64,000 bases of DNA from Nelumbo lutea. Taxonomy: Eukaryota > Streptophyta > Magnoliopsida > Proteales > Nelumbonaceae. The position numbers were made by a program, and so were the translations under genes. Of the stretch, positions 11,650 to 21,633 are shown in pieces. Location of the stretch: the NCBI GenBank assembly GCA_022828595.1, contig JAKGHH010000002.1, forward strand, positions 104,219,254-104,283,253. The letters are read 5' to 3'. Each line of letters opens with the position of its first letter. Position 1 is the first letter of the stretch. A model generated the notes under the pieces. It saw only the letters and a program-made list of their open reading frames with translations, did not search any database and had not been told where the DNA came from.

Positions 11650-13400
11650 GTTAACACTATGTACAAATTTCTCAAATACCCGCGACAGATGAGTTCCTCT
11701 ATCTCATCGCGGAGGTTTTTACTATTTTCGATGTTATGACCGTGGTCCTTATGGAAACTACAGTACAAATTTTTGTATCTTTTGTTGGGGTTCCGTCTCT
11801 GGAGGGGTGGCCACTTCACGTAAGGGGCATCCTTGATCGCCATCAGGATCTCAGCCCGTTTTGCATTCAGTGGGGTGTAATCAATTCGATCCACCATAGG
11901 AGCTCAGAACGGCTGACTTGGCTTTGTTCCCCGAGCTAAATCCTTCTTCTTTCGGTTGTCCCCTTGGCTAGGGGGTTCCCCTTCTCTCTTTCTCTTTTCG
12001 GGTGCTTCTTCACCCTTCTAGTTGATTTCCTCCTCCGTGGCTATGAATTTATCCGTGAGCTTGAGGAATGCAGTTATGGTTTCCGGATGGTCGACAACCA
12101 TGTGCCACTTGAACTCCTTATGGGTCACAACCTTCTTGGCCGTGGCAAGCCGCACCGTGGGGTCTAGGCACAGTATCTGCATGCACGCATCATTGAACCG
12201 CTTGATGTAGCTCCAAATGAACTCTCCCTCTCTCTGAACTATACTGAGGAGGCTTTCCTCAGTTCGCGGACACCGCTTGCTGGTGATGAAGTGGGACGTA
12301 AAAGTTTGTGCGAACTGTGCCTAGCTTCTTATCGATCCAGGTGTGAGGTTCCAATACCACGTGTGGGCCACTCTTCAGAAGGTGGTGGAGAAGGCCACGC
12401 ACATGCAAGACTCACTGACCCTCGCTAGGTGCATTTGTGACTGGAAAGCGTCAACATGATCGTTCGGGTCAAATGACCCGTCATACTTGCCGAGAGGGGG
12501 GAGCTTGAAGTTCTTAGGTATTGGAACAGCCAGGAGTTTGGGAGACAGAGGGGATGGGACAGAGAGGAGAGGGGTAGATTTCACTTCACCTAAGCTTGCC
12601 CTTTCCCTGATCTTGAACTCGGGCAGGTTGTGGGTGGCAGTTCGGCGGGCTCAGCAGCATCGCCTTTGCTTCTTGGTGGGCTCCGCATTAGTGCTGCTTG
12701 CCTCCGTACTGTTAGGAATAGTCTTTGTAGAAAGCGGCTCAGATCGTTGGTGATGGCTGCAGATGGAGGGGTTTTGCTTAGAGCCTGTAGCCAAGACCTC
12801 AAACCAGTTCTCCAAAAGTGGGGGCTCGAACTCCGAATGCTGGGGTCCTCCTGACCTGGCTGCTCGCGGCGAGGTCAGAGTAGCTGGTCTCTCCTTCCTA
12901 CAGCGGGAGAAGACTTGCCTCTTAGGAGGGTTCGGGTAAGGCTCTCCCCGGCAAGAAGGGTGTTTGCTTTGACGATGAGGCCTAGCTTGTTGCGAGGCTG
13001 GGTGCCGAGGAGGGAGCTGAGGCTATTGAGTCTGAGGTAGCTGAGGGAACTGCTGCTGGTAGTGATATTGAGAAACTTGGTGCAGCATCTGCTGCTAGTA
13101 AAGCTAGAGTTGTTGAAACTGTTGCATTTGGGCTTGCATGGCCCGCATAGACTGCACCAGGTTGTCAAGTTGGTTCTGGCCAGTCACTGGGGGGACGATA
13201 GAAGGTTCAGTGAAGGTTGTCCCAACTGAGAAGGGAAGAGGGACGTTCACGGGTGTCACTACCTGTGGCACATTGAGGATGGGGATTCCATCAGTGGAAA
13301 GGGGGATAGTGAACTGTCCAATGCACACCACGGGAACCTGGAGTTGTTCTCCAGTGATGTTCATCTCTGCGCTACGTTCGGCATTGCTGGAAGAAGCCAT
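11481..13400 (-). pseudogene. gag of element A, degenerate
   Basis: The start is MASSSNAERS at 13400, the same start as in B and C, about 60 bp after the primer site. Downstream are a Gln-rich segment ([13 protein letters not shown]), the capsid-like region with [21 protein letters not shown] near 12500, and a variant zinc knuckle YCSFHKDHGHNIENS near 11780 in which the final Cys is Ser. Stops and shifts break it at several places. An AAT-repeat expansion lies near the gag end. Gag forms the particle that packages the element RNA. Confidence 0.85.
11600..11650. repeat. (ATT)n trinucleotide expansion, about 17 units, inside gag
   Basis: An uninterrupted ATT/AAT run. At the same place element B has a short Asn run before KAGRQGE and element C has [12 protein letters not shown], so the ancestral sequence encoded a short Asn tract. 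Here it has grown about threefold and is read as poly-Ile in the shifted frame. Confidence 0.9.
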
Positions 13401-13458
13401 GGATGCTGGGGGTCTTTTCTTTTTGAAAACAAGATTGGAGAAAGGCCTTTTGAAGCGA

Positions 13459-13476
13459 TTCCCACAAACGGCGCCA
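13459..13476 (-). other. Primer binding site of element A
   Basis: The complement reads TGGCGCCGTTTGTGGGAA, two bases inside the 5' LTR end. Starting with TGG (pairs with tRNA CCA) is diagnostic of a tRNA-primed LTR element. I have not assigned the tRNA. Confidence 0.8.
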
Positions 13477-13478
13477 AA

Positions 13479-13963
13479 TGATGCAACGCAATCCGGGCAT
13501 TCTTAGCTGGCAGAGAGTTGGCTCCTAGCTAGCAACGGACGACACCTGAGAAGAAGGTGGTGAAGAATTCCCCGAGAGTTACCCGGTGGGAATACTCCGA
13601 CAGTCAAGTTAGAATGCTTGAAAGAGCGGTGAATAATGCAAAGGAAGCTAAGAGTGGTTGCGAGCTTTCAAGAGTGTCTCGAGGTAGTCCTCGGGACTGT
13701 CTATGGGGGTAGCTCTTCTGTTGGAGTGAGCTGATCACCCTAGCTCGCGAGCTAAAGTGATCTTGGAGTATTCCTTTTCGGTAGCTTGGGGGAGCTCGAG
13801 CTCACATGATAGCGAGCTCTCCTGTCAACGAGCTAAGGCATAGCGAGCTGTTCTGCGAGCTCATTACTTAGTTGCAGTCAAGGTACGTGTTGGATTGTTG
13901 CTCATGCTGGGCCATATCCACGTGTCATCGTTTTAGGGGGTCGGGTCAAATCACCCTCCATCA
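13479..13963 (-). repeat. 5' LTR of element A with a large internal deletion
   Basis: Only 485 bp long, starting TGATGGAGG at 13963 and ending ...TGCATCA at 13479. Compared with the left LTR it lacks about 360 bp (equivalent to about 3980-4341), joined as gctaagag/tggttgcgagc. The missing part contains the TATTTAAAAG promoter box, so this copy has lost its own promoter. Confidence 0.85.
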
Positions 13964-14075
13964 ACCTGAATCATGATTTGATCCAATACAATCCCTGTAA
14001 GGTTATATTGGAAAACCATCCACACAATACGTACTTACTGATATGGGCCGATATGTATCGATACTTTATACTTAC

Positions 14076-14295
14076 TCAGCACAAAATGAATAACAATTCT
14101 GATTCCTCCGGCATGAGAATTTAATTTGACGACTCCTGAAGGGAGCTTCTCCCGCTTTCCTTGACTTTCAGCAGATGAAGGAGAGGACGATGTAGGAGTG
14201 TCAAAGATGGCCTCTTGTTCATAAACAAGAAACTGTGCCTTAATTCCACATAACTTGAATAAGGGCATCTTGGAAATCGTTATGCACCAATTCAT
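14076..14295 (-). pseudogene. Possible orphan exon or gene fragment, unassigned
   Basis: An open minus-strand frame with ordinary protein composition (FLVYEQEAIFDTPTSSSPSS, then GVVKLNSHAGGIRIVIHF) runs into GTGCTGA/GTAAGTAT, a good splice donor at 14075. A possible acceptor is AAGGCACAG near 14240. I do not recognise the protein. There is no matching upstream exon in reach, so it may be a captured or relic exon. Chance is possible. Confidence 0.3.
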
Positions 14296-14714
14296 TTCTT
14301 AATTTCCAAATTAACCAACTTGTTGGCGGCTATGCTCAGGAGACATTTGAAGATCCCCCAAGATATGAGCCATCTTTCCAAAGAACCTTGTTTGGTGAGA
14401 TCGTCCGAGATGGAAATCCCCAAACCAAACCATTATTAAAAAACCAAATATTGTATTTTCATAAAAAAATAAATTAAAAATTACTTAATTATATGAAACA
14501 TGATCCCATCACAATTTACTAGATGCACCACAATATGGTTGGTTTTCTTTTCGAAAATAATAAAATCTATCAATTTAGCAAAATTAATATAATTTTATTG
14601 ATGTAGTAGTTATTTTTAAAGACCAACTGTGTTGTCAATACCCTTCACTTAAACACAACATTTAAACCAACTTTATTAATTAATATAATATAAATTTCAA
14701 GTAAATAAAAACAG

Positions 14715-14740
14715 ATATATATATATATATATATATATAT
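14715..14740. repeat. (AT)n microsatellite
   Basis: Thirteen AT dinucleotides in AT-rich intergenic DNA. Confidence 0.85.
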
Positions 14741-15865
14741 TTATTTATTTAAATCGAATTGAATGGGATAAATATTAAATTAGATAGGGCTGAACTTATA
14801 TTTGGTCAAATTATAAACAAATCAAATTTGAATCAAGGCAATTGGATACATACTTGAATGGAGTGGGGATGGGGATAGCACTCTTTTCTTGATCCTTCTC
14901 TATGTTTTTGTATGTATATATAAATTTGTGTAAAAGTTTTTTTAAAATATGGTTGGATATATTTGAATATATTTGAATTTATTTTAATAGAATTCTAAAT
15001 TGTAATTATTTTTTATTTGGTTCTTTTGAAAATAAAATATAAATAAAAAGTAGAATGAATTTGACATGATAAAATACTAATGGGGACGAGTGGGGATCCT
15101 CGTAGGAACGAAGATGAAAAAAAATCATGTCCCCATTAGCGAGGATGGGGATGAGGATGAGGAATGAGATGGGGGTGTGGGGAGCGATCCCTATCACTGC
15201 CTCGCCCCGCTGCCATTGCTAGGCATCAATCCCAACTAATAATTAAGATATCCCCAGACTTTGGCTGATTGGTAGGTCTAACTTGACTACCAAAGCCTTA
15301 ACCACTTGTACAAAATTACATACATGAACACTATGATGCACCCCATGCTGTCACCACCATCTCCCCATTGTAGTACCTAATGATATTCCCCAACCCAACC
15401 TCAAACCTCAATTGATGGAAATCTGAATCCGAATTCAATTCAAACCAAAGATGGAGAAGGGGATGCCAATGGAGACTAACCATAATTATCTTCTTACACC
15501 CATGATCATTTTGAACCAATTTTGTACTTTAAGAATCCCAACCCCACATATATCTTGGACAAGGTTTTAAAAGTCCAATGAGGTAATTGAGGCATAATGG
15601 TCCAAAAAGGTGAGGCGTAAGCCTCAAGGTGTTACAAGGTGTAAACTTATAAATTTAAGGAGAAAAAATTAATTAAAGTTTGTAAATTGATAAAAATAAC
15701 ATATAAATGTCAAATTATTTTTCTCAAAGAATATACCTAGGTGGCCTCATAGATGTACTCCCGCGAGTACTAAAAATCTCTATAGAAAACAAAAGAAGGA
15801 AATCTATCTTGGGGCCCCATAATTGAGAGGAGAGTTACGAAAGAGACCTTTAAGAAGATGGAAGA

Positions 15866-15868
<3 letters not shown>

Positions 15869-15906
<38 letters not shown>
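15869..15906. repeat. (TA)n microsatellite
   Basis: About 19 TA units without interruption. Confidence 0.9.
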
Positions 15907-15912
<6 letters not shown>

Positions 15913-16289
15913 GTGGAATGGAATAAAAACACTCTCTCACTAGCTGGAAGAGTAACCTTATTGAAAGCATCTATTTCAATGATGCCCTAATTTATAATAA
16001 GAGTTTTTAAAATACCCAAAAGTACGGTGAATAATCTAGAGAAAAATAGAGAGAATTTGTTGGGAAAAAGAATGATAAAAAACTATTAATCTAATGAATT
16101 GGAACATGATTTGCAATTTGCAAACACAAGAATAATGGTGGATGGGGATTAAGAAAGCTTCGTTGGGTAAACTTGGTAAGCTTAGCGAAGCTAGGTTGGA
16201 GAATATTGACCTAACCCAAAAATCTGTGTTAAATTAATACAAAGTAAATTTTTAAGAAATGAAAATTTCGGGTAGGTCACCCCAAAAAA

Positions 16290-17404
16290 GAACTGTTCCT
16301 AGGCATGGAGAAGCATTCTGGAGTCTGGAGACATCCTAAGAAAAGGAATAGGACGGAAGGTTGGAAATGGGGAGACAATCAAATTTTTGGGAGGATGTCT
16401 GGGTTGGAGATTCCTCCTAGGTGATTTTTCACTGACCAGCTTAATTCAATCAAAGAGTTAGTCAGTTCATTAAAAAGCTTGATAAAATGTGGAATAAAGA
16501 AAAAAAATTCTTGAAGCAATTCCCAACAATGTATGGGAAAAAAAAAATTAAAACCATCCTGATCACAACTCTAAGAAATGACAAAATGATATGGAGACCA
16601 GATCCAAAGTGTAATTTTTCTATAAAATCTTCCCACAAACTTATAGAGGAAGATGATGGTGGTCTAACAATGGAATTAAGGATCCAAAATGCTTGGAAGC
16701 TAAGTTGCCCAACAAAAATTATTCACTTCATGTACCTAGCCCTAAAGGGGAAAACCCTAACTAGAGAATGTTTAAGGAACTGGGGAATTAGGAATGATGT
16801 TGATTGCCCTCACTATGGTTTGAGGGAAGACTCTAATCATCTATTCCTGCACTGTGAGAGCTCAAAAAATGTTTGGATGAAATTGAGGAACATTGTACCT
16901 GCACCAGATCAAGATGATTCAATTATTGAATGGGGGGGATCGAATTATGACAAATAATAATAATGATAAAAACCAAAATAGACTTGAACTAGAGCTAGCT
17001 TTACTCTATTTCGTAATAAAGTTTTACATCTAAGAAAAATCATTTATTGAATATAGGGAGTATACTAAGATATATACTCAAAATACCCCATAGATTATTA
17101 GTCATTGTAAAGATTGCAATATTGGTTGGAAAAAACCAGACCATGGAACCTTTAAAATCAATTTTGATGCATCAAAGAATAAAGATGGGAAATGTGTTAT
17201 TGGGGTCATTATGAGAAATGAAGATGGTACACCGTGGTGGGTCTCTTGTAAAGAAGTAGGTGAATTGTCAATTAATGAAGTTGAAGCATAGGTTGTGGTA
17301 AAAGCTCACAAAGTTTCCAGAAAATTCCCTAATCTCCATTTTACTATTAAAGGCGACTCAAAACTCATTATTGACAACCTAAGAGGTCATGTTGAGCCTC
17401 CTTG
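16290..17404 (+). pseudogene. L1-type LINE 3' fragment (zinc-binding RT tail and RNase H)
   Basis: The piece starts near 16290 with an AWRSILESGDILRKGIG-like stretch and VGNGETIKFWEDVWVG, typical of the end of plant LINE reverse transcriptases. It continues at 16487-16957 with the zf-RVT type domain (WKLSCPTKIIHF, DCPHYGL...HLFLHCESSKNVW, with one knuckle Cys lost as CPHY). After a break, an RNase H-like domain follows near 17125-17400 (FKINFDASKNKDGKC, IGVIMRNEDG, FTIKGDSKLIIDNL). Stops, an indel near 16960 and loss of the upstream part make it a 5'-truncated relic, the usual outcome of LINE insertion. Confidence 0.8.
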
Positions 17405-17722
17405 ATGTAAAATTGTATTTTATATGCTTATTTGATGTGTATGGTCTTGTAACAGATAGAAACTCTAATTCGTAAGCCTCTCTATTTTATCAAAAAAGAA
17501 GTATATAAGAAAAAGTTTTGACATTTAAACATTAAATAAAATAATAACTAATTAACTAATAACTATAAATATTTTACATTTCATTTGAAAAGCAATTTAG
17601 GAGAAAGGAAACAACTTAGTTTATTTGATCTTTAATAATAATAAAATTATTATTATTATTAAAATTAAAAAGATTCATTAGTAGAAGAAATGAGAAAAAT
17701 AACAAACTTAGAAGAGCATTAC

Positions 17723-18561
17723 TGATGTAGCACAACTCGGACACTCCTAACTGGCAAAGAGTTGGCTCCTAGCTGGCGATGGACGAAACCTGAGAAGAAG
17801 ATGGTGAAGAATTCCCGGGGGGTTACCCGGTGGGAATGCTCTGACGGTCAAGTTAGAACGCTTGAAAGAGCGGTGAATAATGCAAAGGAAGCTAAGAGCG
17901 TAGGTCGCGCTAGATCAATAAGAGTGTAAAGTTCATTCAAGATACCTCTTCCCCTTCTGCTAGGGGCTCTTAAATATGGGTGTTCTTACTGAGCTGGGTG
18001 TAACCGCCACTGGATCTCTGTCGTAGCCGTTACTGGCCAGGGCTACACAGGTGATCATTGCAGGGTACTGCTCAATCAGATGAGTGACACGTCTCGCGAG
18101 GACAGGCACACCTCCATCTGTCGAGAGAGACGTGGGCGTAGACTGCTGAAAAGATAGGGACTGCGCCATTAGTCCAGGGACGTGGCGCAGCTTGACGAAT
18201 ACGGTCTTGTCAGATAGAAGATTCCTGAGAATATCATGCTACTTGATCGCGAACTACTTCGTAGCGAGCTCTTAGGGAAGTTTCGGGGTAGTCCTTCTCG
18301 AGATTGTCTTTGAGGGAAGCTCTTCTGCCGAAGCAAGCTGATTCCCCGAGCTCGTGAGCTAGGATGATCCTGGAGTATTCCTTTCCAGTAGCTCGGGCTC
18401 GCGCGGTAGCGAGCTCTTCCGTTAACGAGCTATAACATGGCAAGCTGTTCCGCGAGCTCGTTACTTAGTCACAGTCAAGGTGTGGTGCTGAGTTCTTGTT
18501 TGTGCTGAGTCATGACCACGTGTCATCGCCCCAAGGGGCCAGGTCAAATCATCCTCCATCA
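17723..18561 (-). repeat. 3' LTR of element B
   Basis: 839 bp. On the minus strand it starts TGATGGAGGATGATTTGACC at 18561 and ends ...GTGCTACATCA at 17723. A TATTTAAG box lies at 17969-17976. It is close in sequence to the partner LTR at 27571-28418. Confidence 0.93.
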
Positions 18562-18577
18562 ATTGCCCCCCACTCCT
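18562..18577 (-). other. Polypurine tract of element B
   Basis: The complement reads AAGGAGTGGGGGGCAAT directly against the 3' LTR start, as in A and C. Confidence 0.85.
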
Positions 18578-18889
18578 TGGGCTAAGAGTCCTGCTCTTAG
18601 CGTGAGGAGTTCATGAACTATGACGGATGGATTTGACCCAAATTCAAACTTAACTAACAGATTGCCTTAAATGCACACGCGAGGTCGCCAGGAGGTTTCT
18701 GGACTTGGCAAATACCGAAAAAGCGCGCCAAAAATGGCTCTCAACCCTGGAAGACGTGCAGCCGTCACTGCCTTAATCATGGGGAACATGTAGCCAATCG
18801 CGCTTCAATTTTGGAAGACGTGCGGTCAGCTTGACTGTGAACCGTCGGATCCATTTCATCTTGAGCCGTTGATTTGAGGGTACGATGGC

Positions 18890-18897
18890 TATAAGTA
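18890..18897 (+). promoter_or_regulatory. TATA box of the antisense gene, element B
   Basis: TATAAGTAGGAGGG, 161 bp before the antisense ATG at 19051. Same position and following context as in elements A and C. Confidence 0.65.
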
Positions 18898-19050
18898 GGA
18901 GGGTTCTCAGGCCTTATTGATTTCACGCTAACTCGCTTTGCTCTTGGATTCTAAGGTCACGTCTTCATCTTAGCTACCTGAGCTCCTCTCCCGTTTACAT
19001 CGTCTTCTCCAGTTCATCTTTCCCTGGTGAGTCTTATCACTTCTGCCAAT

Positions 19051-20991
19051 ATGTCTAGATATCCATACAACGACTTTTCCCGTGGTGGTGGTGACCAAGG
19101 GGATGTTCCCTCGAGCTCAGGGGGAGCTTGGGGGCAGGTCCCGAAGGCTAGGAAGGCCTTCGACAAAATGGCTTCTACTTCTTGAGGTAGGGAGCCTGAT
19201 AGTTTCGGGACTTCCACTACGTCCATAGAGAGGGTCTGGACCTTAGTCTTCCAATATGACCTCCCTCTGAATCTCACTTATAGTCTTCTCTCTGGTAACT
19301 TCCCCTAGGAGCATGGTCATGATAAAATCGTGATCTTTCGGGAGTAGCCTGTTGCTAGCCTCCACCTTCCTCTTCACCCTCTGATCTTGGAAATTTTGAA
19401 TCACTTTAACGTCACCATTGACCAGCTTCATCCCAACTCGATTCGTAATGTAGTTGGGACTATTTCTTTGTGTTATGATTACTGTCTTCTTCTTACCATC
19501 GAAATTTTTTCTTCCATTCTTTGCATCAAGAATGCTTCTCCCGAGGTGCCTCTGAAAAGGCACTCCTACTACTTCTCTCCCCGCCCCGGCTTCAAGCTCT
19601 TGCACGAGCTGCCGAACAGGATCCTGGCCTGGAAGTGGGATTATTTCGTGATGCGCAACCCCGAGGGGTGGCCTTTCCCAACCCACTGGAGGGGCGCCAT
19701 CCAGGATTATGAGGATTGAATTGGATCCTGAAATTCGAAAGACATAGCAGTCCTGGGCAGCACTTGGCCTTCTCTACTCGGACTACATGGCTGAGAACAA
19801 GCTCGCGCAGGCCGACCTGAACCCTGGTAGGTTGCCTCTTAGGTCGCGTAGTGCCTTAGAAGATTTATTATATATATATATATACTAATGCCTTTCGGTT
19901 TTTTGCAGCCAACATGACTGGTGTGGATGCTCATCAGCTTTTGTCTAGCAACTAGAAGCGTCGGGTAAAGAGGTCGCGCTCCGATTGGGCGTCTACTTCT
20001 GGTGGCGCCGAGTTTGAGTCTCCGGAGCCAGCCTTCGTCCCGTCGGTGTCGGAGGTCCCACCAGCCCCATACGAGGGGACAGCCATGGGGGTGACACAGA
20101 GGGAACTGGGAGGTCCTGGTGCAAGAGCAGTTCCCCCTGTCTGGATACCCTGGCTGCTTCACTTTCCCTCCATTCCCCACCGGGAACTGGGAGAGCGTCA
20201 TCGACATCTTCGTGGCTTCTCAGCGAAGCCGGAGGGCAATCACCTGAGCTGAGGTCGCCTGCTGGGGAGGAATGGAGCCCAGGGAGCTCGCGAAGCTGGC
20301 CTCTGCTCACTGCATGGTGGTATGTGACTTCTCTTACTTTCTTTTCTTTTCTCTTTCTTTTTCTGTCTTCTCCCTTTCCTCTTCCTCCTTTTGACCTCGG
20401 TTCTTTGCTTGGCAGGTGAACTCTACCATTCATGCCATGGCCCTCTAGACCAACATCCACTCCGACGATGCTCTCAACCAGAGGTCCATGGTGCAAAGGC
20501 TCCAAGGCGAGCTCGAACGAGCTCGAGATGAGTTCCTCTAGGCTCGTTAGGGGAGCTCGGCCCAAGAACAACTCGTCTGGGACCTGGAAGCGCAAATTGC
20601 CCGACTATCGGAGGAGAGCACTCGCTATCGGGAGGAGTCGTCAAGGGTGACAGGCGGCAGGGAGCTGCTTTGCTAGCAGGTCCGGGATCTGGAGGCCACA
20701 CTTTAGGATTGGACTCAGACCTTTGATGCTAGGGTGGAGAATGAGCGGGCAAGGGCAGTGAGCGACTTCAAGAACTCCCAGGAGTTCCAGGGCCTCCAAG
20801 TGGACTATGGCATGAGCTCCTACCGTTTGGGGTTCAAATTGTATCGTTGGTTGGTTCGGAAGATGTTTTTCGGGCTCAACCTCGACGGCGTGACCATGAA
20901 GGGCCTGACCCCTGAAACGGTGGATGCGGCGGAGGAGGAGAAGCCTGACTCTCCGGAGGACGAAGAGGAGGAGGCAGCGGGAGAACCCTGA
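19051..20991 (+). pseudogene. Antisense accessory gene (aORF) of element B, three exons, broken
   Basis: Exons 19051-19826, 19909-20319 and 20416-20991. Intron 1 (19827-19908) is gtaggttgcc...ttttttgcag and contains a TA run; intron 2 (20320-20415) is gtatgtga...cttggcag and is pyrimidine-rich. Exon 1 starts MSRYPYN and carries LHLPLHPLILEILNHFNVT, then [18 protein letters not shown] and a WDYFVMRNPEGWPFP end. The exon 1/2 junction is phase 1 and restores an AxMxGVDA sequence, as in A and C. Exon 2 has the basic KRRVKRSRSD-like patch, with a stop just before it. TAG stops fall after GNFP, in STS-stop-GRE and elsewhere. The exon 3 end is acidic (PEDEEEEAAGEP). Not functional as it stands; role unknown. 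Confidence 0.75.
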
Positions 20992-21480
20992 GGCTGGTTC
21001 TGATATTTCTGTCTTTTGAATGGTTGTTCCCGGGTGTTGAGAACCCGATTAAAAATTCTTCTTGACGAACTCTCTTCGGGCTGTTAAGCACTGTTCTTCT
21101 TTTCTATGGTGAACCTTTCTAGGGCGACTAGGCCCTTTTCTTCTCCCTTTTTTTTTACTTCCTATTGGATCTTCTTGAGTTGTTTTAGCTCGGTTTTTAT
21201 TTATGAATCTGTAATGAATTTTCTTTTTTTCTGCTAAGTATGGTGCACTTCTCATTTTTTTGCCAAAGCAACCCCCTCACTCGAGCTGCTAAGGCTGTAT
21301 ACTCAAAGTAGGGTTTTTTTAGTGATTGTTACCCCGAGCTATTCCATAGCGTTCAAGGTACTCGTGAAGTAATTACCACGTATGCCCGAACTATATATTT
21401 GAGAATGCCTCTGATGTTTCATACCAATGAGGTAGCTAAGTTCTTCATAGTGCTGAAGTCTTAATTACCTTATTGTTTTA

Positions 21481-21630
21481 GCACTTAGGCTTTGGGAGTG
21501 ATCCAGGGTCCACTTAGTAGTTTGCCCATGCCATAAAGGCGATTGGGTCTTATGGCACCGAGGTCGTGCTAGCTCTGCATTTTGGCCCTTAACTTCAAGA
21601 GTGACTCGTGGCTTACTCTTGAAGTTAGGC
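21481..21630. repeat. 104-bp-period subrepeat between pol and aORF, element B
   Basis: gcacttaggctttgggagtg at 21481 restarts as gcccttaacttcaagagtg at 21585 (period 104). Homologous to the repeats in A and C. Confidence 0.65.
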
Positions 21631-21633
21631 AAT

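Larger units (their letters stand above)
3917..13963 (-). mobile_element. Element A: degenerate Tat-like Ty3/gypsy retrotransposon
   Basis: Order on the minus strand: 5' LTR (13963-13479), primer site, gag, protease, RT, two RNase H domains, integrase, opposite-strand gene, polypurine tract, truncated 3' LTR. About 10.05 kb. The right flank after the LTR is ACCTG, but the left LTR lacks its outer ~120 bp, so no target duplication can be read. It is the same family as elements B and C. Many frameshifts and stops show that it is not autonomous. The Tat-like assignment rests on the second RNase H domain and the antisense gene, both known in the Tat/Ogre group. Confidence 0.92.
13964..15551. other. 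AT-rich intergenic DNA between elements A and the split hAT element
   Basis: Mostly low-complexity AT-rich sequence, with an AT microsatellite at 14715-14740 and one candidate exon at 14076-14295 listed separately. No other coding feature is supported. Confidence 0.5.

Noticed and set aside
11484..11897. A frame containing a poly-isoleucine run
   Set aside because: The run is the AAT microsatellite read in the wrong frame; related copies read it as Asn.
19993..20595. A 200-codon open frame on the minus strand
   Set aside because: It is the complement of the antisense gene's exons 2-3 in element B, spans its intron and has no domain of its own; GC-rich coding sequence gives such shadows.
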